A DNA stretch of 64,000 bases from Calothrix sp. NIES-4101 (GCA_004296455.1 AP018280.1:7171917-7235916), one strand, 5' to 3'; shown: positions 37,196 through 46,129, counted from the first letter of the stretch. The notes: generated from the letters alone by a model not told the origin. A program made the numbers and translations.

Positions 37196-37981
37196 ATGAG
37201 TCAAACAAGACTTCTAACTTTGTTAACTGATTTTGCCGATCGCGATGTCTATGTCGGTGTAATGAAGGGTGCGATCGCGCAAATTAATCCAAATATTCCA
37301 GTGGTGGATTTGACGCATCAGATTCCACCTCAAAATATTGCTGCTGCCAGATTTTGCTTGATGAGTGCTTTTCCCTATTTCCCCGATGGGACAGTACATC
37401 TGGCTGTGGTTGACCCCGGAGTGGGAAGTAGTCGTCGGGCTGTGGCAGTAGAATTGGAGAACGGTTTTTTAGTTGCACCGGATAATGGCATTTTGAGTGG
37501 GGTATTAACTCAAGCGATCGCAGTTGCAGCAGTAGAATTAAATAATTCTCAATATTGGCGAACACCAAAACCCAGTCTCACATTTCATGGTCGGGATATA
37601 TTTGCGCCTGTTGCCGCCCATCTTGCCAATGGCGTACCGCTTCGAGAATTAGGCAGCAAAATAAATTTAGATAGTTTGGTCGAACTGGAATTACCAAAAT
37701 GTCGCCCTGGCATGAATGGTGTAGTTGGTTGCATTCAGTATATAGATGTATTTGGGAATTTAATTACCAATATTCCCAGTAGCTACATCCCAGAAAAATC
37801 TTGGCATGTGAATATTGCTGGATTCCCAGTATCAGGAGCCAAAACCTACAGTAGCGTTGATCCTGGAGAAGCGATCGCAATTATTGATAGTGATGGCTGG
37901 GTGGAAATTGCGATTAATCAAGGGAATGCGCGATCGCGATTTAATAGCGAATTGGGGCAGATAGTCGAGTTACTGTTTTAG
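37196..37981 (+). CDS. SAM hydroxide adenosyltransferase (DUF62 family)
   Basis: The 261-residue protein is of the SAM-dependent chlorinase/fluorinase superfamily, in the common DUF62 branch that splits S-adenosylmethionine to adenosine and methionine using water. Diagnostic segments are LLTDFADRDVYVGVMKGAI, DLTHQIPPQNIAAARF, VHLAVVDPGVGSSRRAVAVE, LVAPDNGILSGVL and TFHGRDIFAPVAAHLANG. The Asp, Arg and His of the hydrolase triad appear to be present in those motifs. Biological role uncertain. The ATG two codons inside the GTG frame is the better start. Monocistronic. Confidence 0.88.
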   Translation: MSQTRLLTLLTDFADRDVYVGVMKGAIAQINPNIPVVDLTHQIPPQNIAAARFCLMSAFPYFPDGTVHLAVVDPGVGSSRRAVAVELENGFLVAPDNGILSGVLTQAIAVAAVELNNSQYWRTPKPSLTFHGRDIFAPVAAHLANGVPLRELGSKINLDSLVELELPKCRPGMNGVVGCIQYIDVFGNLITNIPSSYIPEKSWHVNIAGFPVSGAKTYSSVDPGEAIAIIDSDGWVEIAINQGNARSRFNSELGQIVELLF

Positions 37982-38094
37982 ATACAGTGGAAATGACCGT
38001 AGTAATCAGTGGTTCTAGGGATTTGAGTAATATTTTCAGAATCAGATGATTAGGTTTAGAGTATATTTATAACCCCTCACCCCTAACTATTCTT

Positions 38095-38739
38095 ATGGTT
38101 GCCACACCCGAAGTATATCAAGGACAGTTCGGCGAATTTACGATTGATGAGAGCGATCGTCAAGGTGTCATCATCTATCGTGCTGGTTTAATGATTTCAG
38201 CAATCTGTTTTGCTGTCGCTAGTGGGTTAGTGTTGTTCAGTAAAAACCCAGGTATTTATCGTTTTGTCACACCTTTATATACTGGTTTTACCCTCGCCCT
38301 TGGTGTCAGCTTATTAACTATCCATATTTACATGGCGGTTTTACATCGGACTTTACAAGCTTTTTGGGTGATTGGTGCAATTTCTGCTTTGGCGATCGCT
38401 CATGCTGACCCTCAAGCATTTGCAGTTACTGTTTATACTAATCCCCTAACTGTATTGGGAATCGGATTTACATTCGCCGCACTCACAGGAATTTATTTCA
38501 AAGAAGCTTTTTGTTTTAATCGTTTGGAAACAAAATTTTTAACTTTAATTGTCCCTGTGTTACTACTTGGGCATATGCTCAGTATTTTGCCATTACAGTG
38601 GGAACGTGCGTTGTTAGGATTTTGGGCAGTTTTATTCTTGGTTTTTGCCGTTCGTAAAGTTGTCCAAGCAATTCCCCCCGATATTGGTGATAAATCAGTG
38701 TTTGATTATTTGAAAGCACAACGTACAATTCGGGCATGA
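38095..38739 (+). CDS. DUF2301 membrane protein, cyanobacterial
   Basis: The 214-residue protein has about seven hydrophobic helices from residue 28 to 200, preceded by a polar N terminus (EFTIDESDRQGVIIYRAGLM). The pattern GLVLFSKNPGIYRFVTPLYTG and IGFTFAALTGIYFKEAFCFN matches the DUF2301 family, found in cyanobacteria and plastids. A charged cytoplasmic tail ends the protein. Function unknown. The start ATG lies next to low-complexity CCCC-rich spacer. Confidence 0.82.
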   Translation: MVATPEVYQGQFGEFTIDESDRQGVIIYRAGLMISAICFAVASGLVLFSKNPGIYRFVTPLYTGFTLALGVSLLTIHIYMAVLHRTLQAFWVIGAISALAIAHADPQAFAVTVYTNPLTVLGIGFTFAALTGIYFKEAFCFNRLETKFLTLIVPVLLLGHMLSILPLQWERALLGFWAVLFLVFAVRKVVQAIPPDIGDKSVFDYLKAQRTIRA

Positions 38740-39260
38740 ATCAAGTCTGGTTAAATACTGATCATGAAGACTGAGGCATAGACTTAGAGACTTAGAGACG
38801 CGGGGACGCGGAGAAATTTTAATCGTCAGCACATGATCTGATATCTCAATTTGATCGGTGAAAGAAATAAAATCCCAAAAACACCGAGAGTTTGACTTGT
38901 TCCTGGATGAGAAATGTGGACTTTAATCATTCCAGGATGATTCATTGCGATCGCACTTTTTGGGTTTATTTATTTATTTTGACTACTGCAATTTCTCGAC
39001 ACATCGATATTATTTAAGCAAATAAAAATATTTTGTTTATTTTCCATTAGGGTAGATGCCCTTGAGTATTCTTATCTAGCTTTGAAGATAAAGCTAATAC
39101 CAATTCACAATTCGCAATTAAGAAATCCTGATTTTACAAGGGTTTCAGAATTTGGAGATGTTTCACGATTTTAGTGAAATGGTATAGTGTTAATATTTAT
39201 GTTTTATTGTCTATAAAAACTTGATTTTGTATTACTCATTTTGACGAATTCTTGACAAGC
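38740..39260. other. spacer with a dispersed palindromic repeat
   Basis: It carries low-complexity words (ACTTAGAGACGCGG near 38782), a HIP1 core near 38950 and the 89-bp repeat listed at 39097-39185. No gene is seen. Confidence 0.5.
39097..39185. repeat. 89-bp palindromic repeat, copy 1
   Basis: The unit begins ATACCAATTCAC and ends GTGAAATGGTAT, inverted at 11 of 12 positions. Inside is TTTCAC-GATTTTA-GTGAAA near the right end. A second copy sharing about 60 bases (AAATCCTGATTTTACAA onward) is at 54368-54488. It looks like a small MITE or related repeat family. Confidence 0.7.
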
Positions 39261-39968
39261 ATGAACTACGAATATAATACATCTGATAAGATTTCAATTA
39301 TAATTCCAACCCTAAATGAATCTACAAATATTGAAGTTGCAATTACCTCAATTCAATCTGCTAAGAACATTGAAATCATTGTAGTTGATGGAGGTTCAGA
39401 AGATAATACATTAGAAATTATTCAAAAATTAGGAATAAAATTTATACATTCTCTACCTGGTCGGGCATCTCAAATGAATGCAGGTGCATTATTCGCAACT
39501 GGTAATATTTTGCTGTTTCTCCATGCTGATACTCAGCTACCACCGAAGTTTGATACTGTTGTCCGCGAAGCCTTAAAACCACCTGGTGTTGTAGCTGGTG
39601 CTTTTAATTTGAAAATTAATGCATCAGCATGGAGTTTGCGATTAGTAGAATGGGGCGTGAAAGTGCGATCGCATTTTTTCCATCTTCCCTATGGAGACCA
39701 AGCAATTTTTATCAAGCAGGAAGTATTTAAACAAGTGGGAGGTTTCCCTGAACTTCCAATCATGGAAGATTTTGAAATGATGCGACGTTTGCAACGTATG
39801 GGACGGATTCAGATTGTTCCCACTGAAGTTTTAACTTCTGCACGTCGATGGTTAAAAAAAGGAGTTTTTAAAACAACTTTAATGAACCAAATTACGATTA
39901 TTGCTTATTTTCTTGGTGTTTCGCCAACAAGAATCAAATATTGGTATCGCGGCAAAAATAATACTTAG
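39261..39968 (+). CDS. TIGR04283-type family 2 glycosyltransferase
   Basis: The 235-residue protein is a GT-A glycosyltransferase: ISIIIPTLNESTNIEVAI at the start, IEIIVVDGGSEDNTLE, GRASQMNAGALFATGNILLFLHADTQLPP with the HAD in place of a DxD motif, and AIFIKQEVFKQVGGFPELPIMEDFEMMRRL. This form matches the TIGR04283 family, which occurs near arsenosugar or similar clusters. The C terminus has one hydrophobic segment. The acceptor sugar is unknown. A TTG-started frame three codons longer exists; the ATG (MNYEYN) is preferred. TVP38 and the MerA-like gene follow at about 380 bases, a grouping I recall in other cyanobacteria. Confidence 0.85.
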   Translation: MNYEYNTSDKISIIIPTLNESTNIEVAITSIQSAKNIEIIVVDGGSEDNTLEIIQKLGIKFIHSLPGRASQMNAGALFATGNILLFLHADTQLPPKFDTVVREALKPPGVVAGAFNLKINASAWSLRLVEWGVKVRSHFFHLPYGDQAIFIKQEVFKQVGGFPELPIMEDFEMMRRLQRMGRIQIVPTEVLTSARRWLKKGVFKTTLMNQITIIAYFLGVSPTRIKYWYRGKNNT

Positions 39969-40349
39969 TGTAAAATTTAGGGTAATTTAAGCTGATTCTC
40001 ATTTTACTGGGATATATTCTTTAGTACATTCTTTAGTAATGATTAATTATAATGACAATTAATAGCTAAACACTGACATGATAGTGAAAAGTAAAAATAA
40101 TTAATAGTTAATAGTTCAATAAGGTTTAGTTAAGATCAGCAGTCTTATTTATCGAGAATTCAGTGCGGTGATGTCACATGTAATTGTTATTTAAACCTTA
40201 ACTCTAGCTTAAGTTAACTATATTGGTTAATAGCTAACAATTAATTATTTGATGAAATGCTAGACTTTTTTCTATCTGTTTGATTTTGGTTGACTATCAG
40301 GGAAATAAATATAAGGCAAATTGTCAACTTATTCTATGACTAATATACC
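39969..40349. other. AT-rich spacer
   Basis: No open frame or hairpin that I can defend. It contains TTAATAGTTAATAG low-complexity words. It separates the glycosyltransferase from the TVP38 gene. Confidence 0.45.
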
Positions 40350-41054
40350 ATGAGAAAATCTCAGCTAATTGTATGTTTAAAATTTACGTTGATAGTAACT
40401 TTATTCGCGGCGGCAATCATTATTGCCAAAGCCTTAAATATCCCCCAATTATTGCAACAAGCATTGATTTGGGTGAGAAGCCTTGATTCCTTTGGGGTGA
40501 TTGCATTTATTATTATCTATAACTTAGCGACAGTATTATTTATTCCCGGTTCCGCATTAACACTGGGTGGTGGTGCTATATTTGGTGTTTTTTGGGGGTC
40601 AATTTATGTATTTACTGCTGCAACTATTGGTGCAACATTCGCTTTTTTAATTGGTCGCTATTTCTCGCGCGATCGCATTTGCCAATTACTTGAGAAATAC
40701 CCAAAATTTAAAGCAGTAGATAAAGCTGTCGCCCGTGAAGGTTTGAAAATTGTATTTTTAACTCGTTTATCACCATTATTTCCATTCAACTTATTAAATT
40801 ATGCCTTTGGAATTACGCAAGTCTCAATTAAAGATTATATCTTAGGTTCAATTGGCATGATTCCGGGCACTATTATGTATGTTTATATTGGTTCGCTTAC
40901 AAGTGATTTAGCTATGATTGGAATGGAAACTCCACAAGCTAACCCATTTTTGCAATGGTCACTACGTATGATTGGTTTTGCGGCAACTGTTGTCGTTTCA
41001 CTTTATGTGACTCGGATTGCACGTCAAGCATTAGACCATGATTTAAATGATTAA
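40350..41054 (+). CDS. TVP38/TMEM64 (VTT domain) membrane protein
   Basis: The 234-residue protein has about six hydrophobic segments. The VTT/DedA-related signature is present: GVIAFIIIYNLATVLFIPGSALTLGGGAIFGV then GATFAFLIGRYFSRDRI, FLTRLSPLFPFNLLNYAFGIT and GSIGMIPGTIMYVYIGSL. Such proteins act in membrane lipid scrambling or envelope maintenance; no substrate is shown here. It precedes the MerA-like oxidoreductase by 53 bases. In several bacteria the two domains are fused or co-transcribed, so an operon is likely. Confidence 0.88.
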   Translation: MRKSQLIVCLKFTLIVTLFAAAIIIAKALNIPQLLQQALIWVRSLDSFGVIAFIIIYNLATVLFIPGSALTLGGGAIFGVFWGSIYVFTAATIGATFAFLIGRYFSRDRICQLLEKYPKFKAVDKAVAREGLKIVFLTRLSPLFPFNLLNYAFGITQVSIKDYILGSIGMIPGTIMYVYIGSLTSDLAMIGMETPQANPFLQWSLRMIGFAATVVVSLYVTRIARQALDHDLND

Positions 41055-41107
41055 TAGTTATTAGTTTTAATGACTAAGAATAGATAACAAATTACAGATA
41101 AATAATT

Positions 41108-42655
41108 ATGTTAAATCCGGAATTGAAACCAATTTCTGTACGTCCAATGGACGAGTACAACCAAAGGCTAGTTTCTTATGTCCATCCCTTAGATTGGGTA
41201 AATCCTCAGCCCGCAGATTGTTATGATTTAGTTGTAATTGGTGGAGGCACTGCTGGATTAGTTGTAGCTGCTGGTGCTGCGGGTTTAGATATTGGATTAA
41301 AAGTGGCTTTGGTAGAAAAGCATCTCATGGGTGGAGATTGCTTGAACTATGGTTGTGTCCCCTCGAAGTGCATTATTCGTTCTGGACGTGTAGTGGGGGA
41401 AATGCATCAAGCTAGGGAATTTGGCGTAATTGCACCTCATCAGGTTGAGGTGGATTTTCCCTATGTAATGTCACGAATGCGGAAAATTCGCGCAGGTATT
41501 AGTCATCATGATTCTGCGGAAAGGTTTCAAAAGTTAGGGATTGATGTTTTTTTAGGAAATGCGAGCTTTAACAGTGCCAATACTGTAGAAGTCGCTGGCA
41601 AATCTCTACGATTTAAAAAAGCTGTAATTGCTACTGGAGCGAGAGCATCAAAATTAACAATTCCCGGAATTGAAACAGCTGGATATTTAACAAATGAGAC
41701 AGTTTTTTCACTGACTCAAAAACCTCAACGATTAGCAGTCATTGGTGGTGGTCCGATTGGAGCAGAATTAGCACAAGCTTTTCGACGATTAGGGTGTGAA
41801 GTAATTTTATTTCATCGCGGTTCACATATTCTGAATAAAGAAGATCATGAAGCGGCGGAAATTGTCCAAAATGCATTTATTCGCGAAGGCATTCGCTTAG
41901 TTTTAAATAGCCAAATCGAAACTGTAGAAACTGTAAGTAACGGTAAGCGGATTTATTTTAATAGTAATGGTCAGGGTGACTCGGTGATGGTTGATGAAAT
42001 TTTAGCAGGTGCAGGCAGGACACCGAATACAGAGGGGCTAAATTTAGATGCTGTCGGTGTTGAATATGATTCGCGTCGGGGTATATTTGTTAATGATTTT
42101 TTGCAGACATCTAACCCGCAGATATATGCAGCAGGTGATATTTGCATGGATTGGAAATTTACCCATGCGGCAGATGCAGCAGCGCGAATTGTAATTAAAA
42201 ATACTCTCTTTTCACCCTTTGGTTGGGGAAAACAAAAATTAAGTAGTTTAATTATGCCTTGGGTAACTTATACTGACCCAGAAATTGCCCATGTTGGTAT
42301 GTACGAAGAACAAGCACAGGCAAAAGGTATAGATACTAACATTATTAAAATTCCCTTTAGTAGTGTAGATCGAGCGATCGCAGATGGACAAGAAGAGGGT
42401 TTTGTGAAAATTCTTCATCGCAAAGGTTCTGATGAAATACTGGGGGCGACAATCGTTGCCAGTCACGCTGGTGAAATGATTTCGGAAGTGACTACAGCCA
42501 TTGTTCACAAAATTGGTTTAAGCAAACTTAGTAGTGTTATCCATCCCTATCCTACCCAAGCCGAAGCAATCAAAAAAGCCGCAGATGCATATCGTCGAAC
42601 CCTACTAACACCAAAAACAAAATCGTTGTTAAGTTTCCTAACTAAATTCTCGTAA
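41108..42655 (+). CDS. MerA-like FAD-dependent disulfide oxidoreductase
   Basis: The 515-residue protein belongs to the class I pyridine nucleotide-disulfide group. FAD site: DLVVIGGGTAGLVVAAGAAG. Redox pair: GGDCLNYGCVPSK, with Cys at about 79 and 84. NADPH site: LAVIGGGPIGAELAQAF. Second FAD motif: PQIYAAGDICM. The C-terminal dimer domain has the HPYPTQAEA run. It resembles mercuric reductases, but it has no N-terminal HMA domain and no C-terminal vicinal Cys pair, ending in SLLSFLTKFS. True Hg(II) reduction is therefore doubtful. It follows TVP38 by 53 bases. A dihydrolipoamide or unknown thiol reductase role is possible. Confidence 0.82.
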   Translation: MLNPELKPISVRPMDEYNQRLVSYVHPLDWVNPQPADCYDLVVIGGGTAGLVVAAGAAGLDIGLKVALVEKHLMGGDCLNYGCVPSKCIIRSGRVVGEMHQAREFGVIAPHQVEVDFPYVMSRMRKIRAGISHHDSAERFQKLGIDVFLGNASFNSANTVEVAGKSLRFKKAVIATGARASKLTIPGIETAGYLTNETVFSLTQKPQRLAVIGGGPIGAELAQAFRRLGCEVILFHRGSHILNKEDHEAAEIVQNAFIREGIRLVLNSQIETVETVSNGKRIYFNSNGQGDSVMVDEILAGAGRTPNTEGLNLDAVGVEYDSRRGIFVNDFLQTSNPQIYAAGDICMDWKFTHAADAAARIVIKNTLFSPFGWGKQKLSSLIMPWVTYTDPEIAHVGMYEEQAQAKGIDTNIIKIPFSSVDRAIADGQEEGFVKILHRKGSDEILGATIVASHAGEMISEVTTAIVHKIGLSKLSSVIHPYPTQAEAIKKAADAYRRTLLTPKTKSLLSFLTKFS

Positions 42656-42670
42656 GAATGGGTTTATAAA

Positions 42671-42939
42671 TACAATACCTTCGCCAAAAGTATGAATGGC
42701 AAAAAGGTTTTTGCCGTCAAGGTTTTCAGCTAAAACAAATATCGGTTTTATCTGCGAGGATGCGACTCCAGAGTCCTTATATATCAAGCTTTACAACGTA
42801 AAAATACTGTGCGGGAATACCGGACATGATTTTTAAGTTATCTGGAATTTATAAAGGTTATTTCACTTATACGAAAAAACCTTGCTCCTACAAGCTTTGA
42901 TACTACGTCATCACTCAGAAATCTGGCGAAGGTATTGTA
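42671..42939. mobile_element. 269-bp MITE with perfect 16-bp terminal inverted repeats
   Basis: TACAATACCTTCGCCA at the left end is inverted perfectly as TGGCGAAGGTATTGTA at the right. The TA at each end may be the target duplication, as for IS630/Tc1-type elements. The interior has no open frame of length. It lies between the MerA-like gene and the phosphate transporter gene, and it may carry part of the latter's promoter. A related single end lies next to rsmE. Confidence 0.82.
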
Positions 42940-43015
42940 AATATTTAGATATTTTTAGATATTGATAGATGTTTATAGATAATGAAGTTAAGTTCAATTT
43001 GCAAAGTCTATCTAA

Positions 43016-44287
43016 ATGTCTATTAGTCTAATTTTTGTCGTGATTCTGGCGTTTTACCTGGCTTTTAATTTGGGTGCCAATGATGTTGCGAATGCAATGG
43101 GAACATCGGTAGGTTCCAAAGCGGTAACGTTGAAGCAGGCTTTAATAATTGCTGGAGTATTAGAATTTACAGGTGCAGTACTATTTGGGCATGAAGTTAC
43201 CCAGACTTTAGCCACAAATGTCGCTAACCCGGAATTATTTATCAATACACCACAATTATTACTGACAGGGATGGTTTCAGTACTTATTGCTTGTGGTTTA
43301 TGGTTACAAATTGCGACTTCACGAGGCTTACCTGTTTCATCTTCCCATGCAGTTGTAGGTGCGATCGCTGGTTTTAGTTGGGTAGCTGTAGGTGTGAATG
43401 CAATTGACTGGTTCTCGATTCGTTTAATTACTATTGGGTGGGTATGCACACCAGTGATTAGTGGTGTAATTGCAGCGTTGCTTTACAGTCAAATACAACG
43501 TTGGATTTTACAGCAAAAAAATCAAGTTAGCCAATTAAATGAATGGATACCTTGGTTGAGTGTTGCCTTAATTAGCACTTTTGGAATTATTGTTTTACCC
43601 ACTTTAACCCGTCCTCTCGGAGAGTTACTAATTGAAAAGTTTAGTTTACAAATACTAACAAATCAGATTAGTTTATTTATTGGTAGTTTAGCAGTTTTTG
43701 GCTTAACAGTTTATAGCTGGAGACAATTGGCAAAGGTAGAAACAAAAGGCGAACTAGGGGAAAGTAATAACCAGTCAATCGAAAAGATTTTCGCCAAATA
43801 CCAGTTATTGAGTGCTTGCTTTGTTGCATTTGCACATGGTTCTAATGATGTAGGAAATGCGATCGCTCCTTTGGCTGCAATTGCATATATTATGAAAACA
43901 AAGAACGTACCTATAGGTGAAATCGAAATACCATTATGGATTTTGGTTCTTGGTGCTGCGGGTATTGTTACAGGTTTAGCAATTTTAGGTAAAAATGTCA
44001 TTGCAACCATTGGTGAAAGTATTATTACTTTGCAACCTAGTAGCGGTTTTTGTGCAGAACTAGCTACAGCTACGACTATTTTACTGGCATCGCGTTTAGG
44101 TTTACCTGTGTCAACTTCCCATGCATTAGTTGGTGGTGTAGTGGGTATTGGCTTGGTACAAGATTTCAAATTGGTAAAATTTTCAACTTTAAAAAATATT
44201 GCTGCTGCTTGGTTGCTTACAGTTCCCATAAGTGCAGGTTTGAGTGCAATTGTTTTTACACTACTGAAGAAAATTTTTAATTTTTGA
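43016..44287 (+). CDS. inorganic phosphate transporter, PiT family
   Basis: The 423-residue protein has about ten helices and the two PiT signature repeats: LGANDVANAMGTSVGSKAV in the first half, and AHGSNDVGNAIAPLAAIAY in the second. Two further repeated phrases, GLPVSSSHAVVGAI and GLPVSTSHALVGGV, mark the internal duplication. PiT proteins import phosphate (or metal-phosphate) by cation symport at the inner membrane. The low-affinity type matches. No phoU-like gene is adjacent. The MITE just upstream ends about 76 bases before the start. Confidence 0.92.
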   Translation: MSISLIFVVILAFYLAFNLGANDVANAMGTSVGSKAVTLKQALIIAGVLEFTGAVLFGHEVTQTLATNVANPELFINTPQLLLTGMVSVLIACGLWLQIATSRGLPVSSSHAVVGAIAGFSWVAVGVNAIDWFSIRLITIGWVCTPVISGVIAALLYSQIQRWILQQKNQVSQLNEWIPWLSVALISTFGIIVLPTLTRPLGELLIEKFSLQILTNQISLFIGSLAVFGLTVYSWRQLAKVETKGELGESNNQSIEKIFAKYQLLSACFVAFAHGSNDVGNAIAPLAAIAYIMKTKNVPIGEIEIPLWILVLGAAGIVTGLAILGKNVIATIGESIITLQPSSGFCAELATATTILLASRLGLPVSTSHALVGGVVGIGLVQDFKLVKFSTLKNIAAAWLLTVPISAGLSAIVFTLLKKIFNF

Positions 44288-44300
44288 TTGGGGAAAAGTA

Positions 44301-44405
44301 ATGATTTATTCAGCAAAAGGTGACTATTGGGCTGAGATTGTATCACTTCCTGCTTGCATAAGCGAAGGTAAAAGAATGGATGAAGTATTAACTATGGCTA
44401 AGTAG
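44301..44405 (+). pseudogene. HicB-type antitoxin relic
   Basis: A 34-codon frame with a good start (GGGGAAAAGTA before the ATG) reads MIYSAKGDYWAEIVSLPACI, then SEGKRMDEVLTMAK and a stop. It matches the N-terminal RNase-H-like part of HicB antitoxins (the pattern GxYWAEVPxLPGCxSxGDTxxEA). The rest of the protein and any HicA partner are missing. It is a truncated relic at the edge of an AT-rich accessory stretch. Confidence 0.7.
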
Positions 44406-44621
44406 AGCTTAATACCCAAGGCATATCGCTTTTGCAACAGTATCGCATTTTTCAGAATCACTTTAATAATTTTTTCGCAGGAACTTGAAGACGTAAGTAT
44501 CTAAGTCGTCAAAAAGTATATTTATTTACGCAATTATCACATTTCACCACTTAATCTTTACTAGTTTTTCAACTTCTTTGTGGCATCTTAAATTGAAGTA
44601 AATTTCACAAAAGAAGTAATA

Positions 44622-45434
44622 ATGAAAAGCGATTTAGTATTTAGAACTACGTTTAATTATCTTGAGGAAGTATATCAAGATTGTTTGAAAAAGCATATTA
44701 ATGATTCTCGATATAGAGATTTACGTCATACTCTTAGTGATATCAATAATGGTACTAAAGTTTTAGAAAGTGAAGAACAAATTAATGCTTATATCGCTTT
44801 TTATGGAGCGCAACACTACTATAAGCTGTTTCGTGCTTTTGAAAATTTAAATTTATTGAACTTTGTAGGTAAATCACTAGAAATTATTAGTTATGGTTGT
44901 GGACCAGCTACTGATGCTTGTGTTTTAATAAGCTACCTAGCATCTAAACAGCTAAATCTCAATATTGACAATATTACGTTAATAGATCCTTCTGCTAATT
45001 CTGTCAGAAGGGGACAAAAGTATATAAATTCATCTCTTGTAAATTATCAAGCATCTGAAAAAATTAAAATAATTAACAAAATGCTGGATGAGCTAAATAT
45101 TAGTGATATCAGTTCTTGTAAAAATTCTGTGAAGATTCATATTTTTTCCAATATACTGGATATTGAGCAGATAAATTTACAAAGATTAGCAAATTTAATA
45201 AAATTTTCTCAAGAAGGCTCTAACTATTTTGTATGTGTAAGCCCTAAAAAATATGGTGGTAAGCAAAGAATTGATGATTTCTATAGTATATTGTCACACC
45301 TCTTTGAAATATCTAATATATCGATTGATGAGTCAAAAATTAGAGGAAGAGTTTGGTCAATGAAAACAGGAAATTTTAATGATAATTACTATATAGATAA
45401 CTATCAAAGAATTTTTATGATGTACGCTAGTTAA
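44622..45434 (+). CDS. putative SAM-dependent methyltransferase-like protein
   Basis: I do not recognise this 270-residue protein as a named family. Residues 86-100 read LEIISYGCGPATDAC, a class I methyltransferase motif I, and ITLIDPSA near 118-125 fits the acidic end of the second strand. The catalytic motif (such as NPPY) is not visible, so it may be inactive or have an unusual target. An N-terminal helical part (1-85) precedes it. Composition is Asn/Ile/Lys-rich and AT-rich compared with neighbours. An AlkB-like gene follows after 26 bases on the same strand; co-transcription is likely. Nucleic acid or protein modification is inference. Confidence 0.6.
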   Translation: MKSDLVFRTTFNYLEEVYQDCLKKHINDSRYRDLRHTLSDINNGTKVLESEEQINAYIAFYGAQHYYKLFRAFENLNLLNFVGKSLEIISYGCGPATDACVLISYLASKQLNLNIDNITLIDPSANSVRRGQKYINSSLVNYQASEKIKIINKMLDELNISDISSCKNSVKIHIFSNILDIEQINLQRLANLIKFSQEGSNYFVCVSPKKYGGKQRIDDFYSILSHLFEISNISIDESKIRGRVWSMKTGNFNDNYYIDNYQRIFMMYAS

Positions 45435-45460
45435 CATATAGTAAATTTTCAGGGATAGTT

Positions 45461-46129
45461 ATGCAGAATGAGATTGCAGAACAATTAAGTCTTAATTTAT
45501 TTTCCAATTCAGATATGAATGCAACACACACAGAGATTATAAAAATGCCAGATGGTAAACCTTTGCCTAATGGGGAGTTAATTCTCTATCAAAATTTATT
45601 TAGTGAAATGGAAAGTAATCAATTTTTCAATGAGCTAAGGAATACCCTTAATTGGCGACAAGATAAAATAAAAATGTTTGGTAAAGAAAGCAATTTACCA
45701 CGATTGACAGCTTGGTATGGTGATAATGATAAATCATATAAATACTCAGGTATTAGAATGAGTCCTCAGCTTTGGACATCAGTACTACTTTTCATTAAAT
45801 CTCGCATAGAGGGAATTTTGAAAGCTGAATTTAACAGCGTTCTTGTAAATCTTTACCGCGATGGAAAAGATTATGTTTCTTGGCATAGTGATGACGAGCA
45901 AGAATTAGGCAAAAATCCAACAATTGCTTCGGTCAGTTTTGGAGAGACAAGACGTTTTCAACTAAAACATAAATCTCAAAAAGATTTGGATAAAGTCGAA
46001 ATTTTATTAACTAACGGTAGCCTACTTTTGATGAAAGGTTCAACACAACACTTCTGGCTACATCAAATACCAAAATCATCAAAACCATTGCAAGAAAGAA
46101 TCAATTTGACATTTAGATATATATGTTAA
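45461..46129 (+). CDS. AlkB-like 2-oxoglutarate/Fe(II)-dependent dioxygenase
   Basis: The 222-residue protein has the AlkB set: WHSDDEQELG with H142 and D144, the candidate distal His at 201 in FWLHQIPK, and RINLTFR with R213 and R219, the 2-oxoglutarate and substrate-binding run. RLTAWYGDND and NSVLVNLYRDGKDYVSWH complete the fold. These enzymes remove alkyl lesions from DNA or RNA bases by oxidative demethylation. The form is nearest ALKBH2/3-type or bacterial group B proteins, judging by the SFGETRRFQLKH run. It is AT-rich and sits behind a methyltransferase-like gene, suggesting a linked modification and removal pair. The pair is probably horizontally acquired. Confidence 0.88.
   Translation: MQNEIAEQLSLNLFSNSDMNATHTEIIKMPDGKPLPNGELILYQNLFSEMESNQFFNELRNTLNWRQDKIKMFGKESNLPRLTAWYGDNDKSYKYSGIRMSPQLWTSVLLFIKSRIEGILKAEFNSVLVNLYRDGKDYVSWHSDDEQELGKNPTIASVSFGETRRFQLKHKSQKDLDKVEILLTNGSLLLMKGSTQHFWLHQIPKSSKPLQERINLTFRYIC

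Noticed and set aside
41108..42655. Genuine mercuric reductase
   Set aside because: No HMA domain, no C-terminal Cys pair and no mer genes nearby.
43711..44346. A 211-codon frame antisense to the PiT transporter
   Set aside because: Shadow of a hydrophobic gene; the text is repetitive and unstructured.
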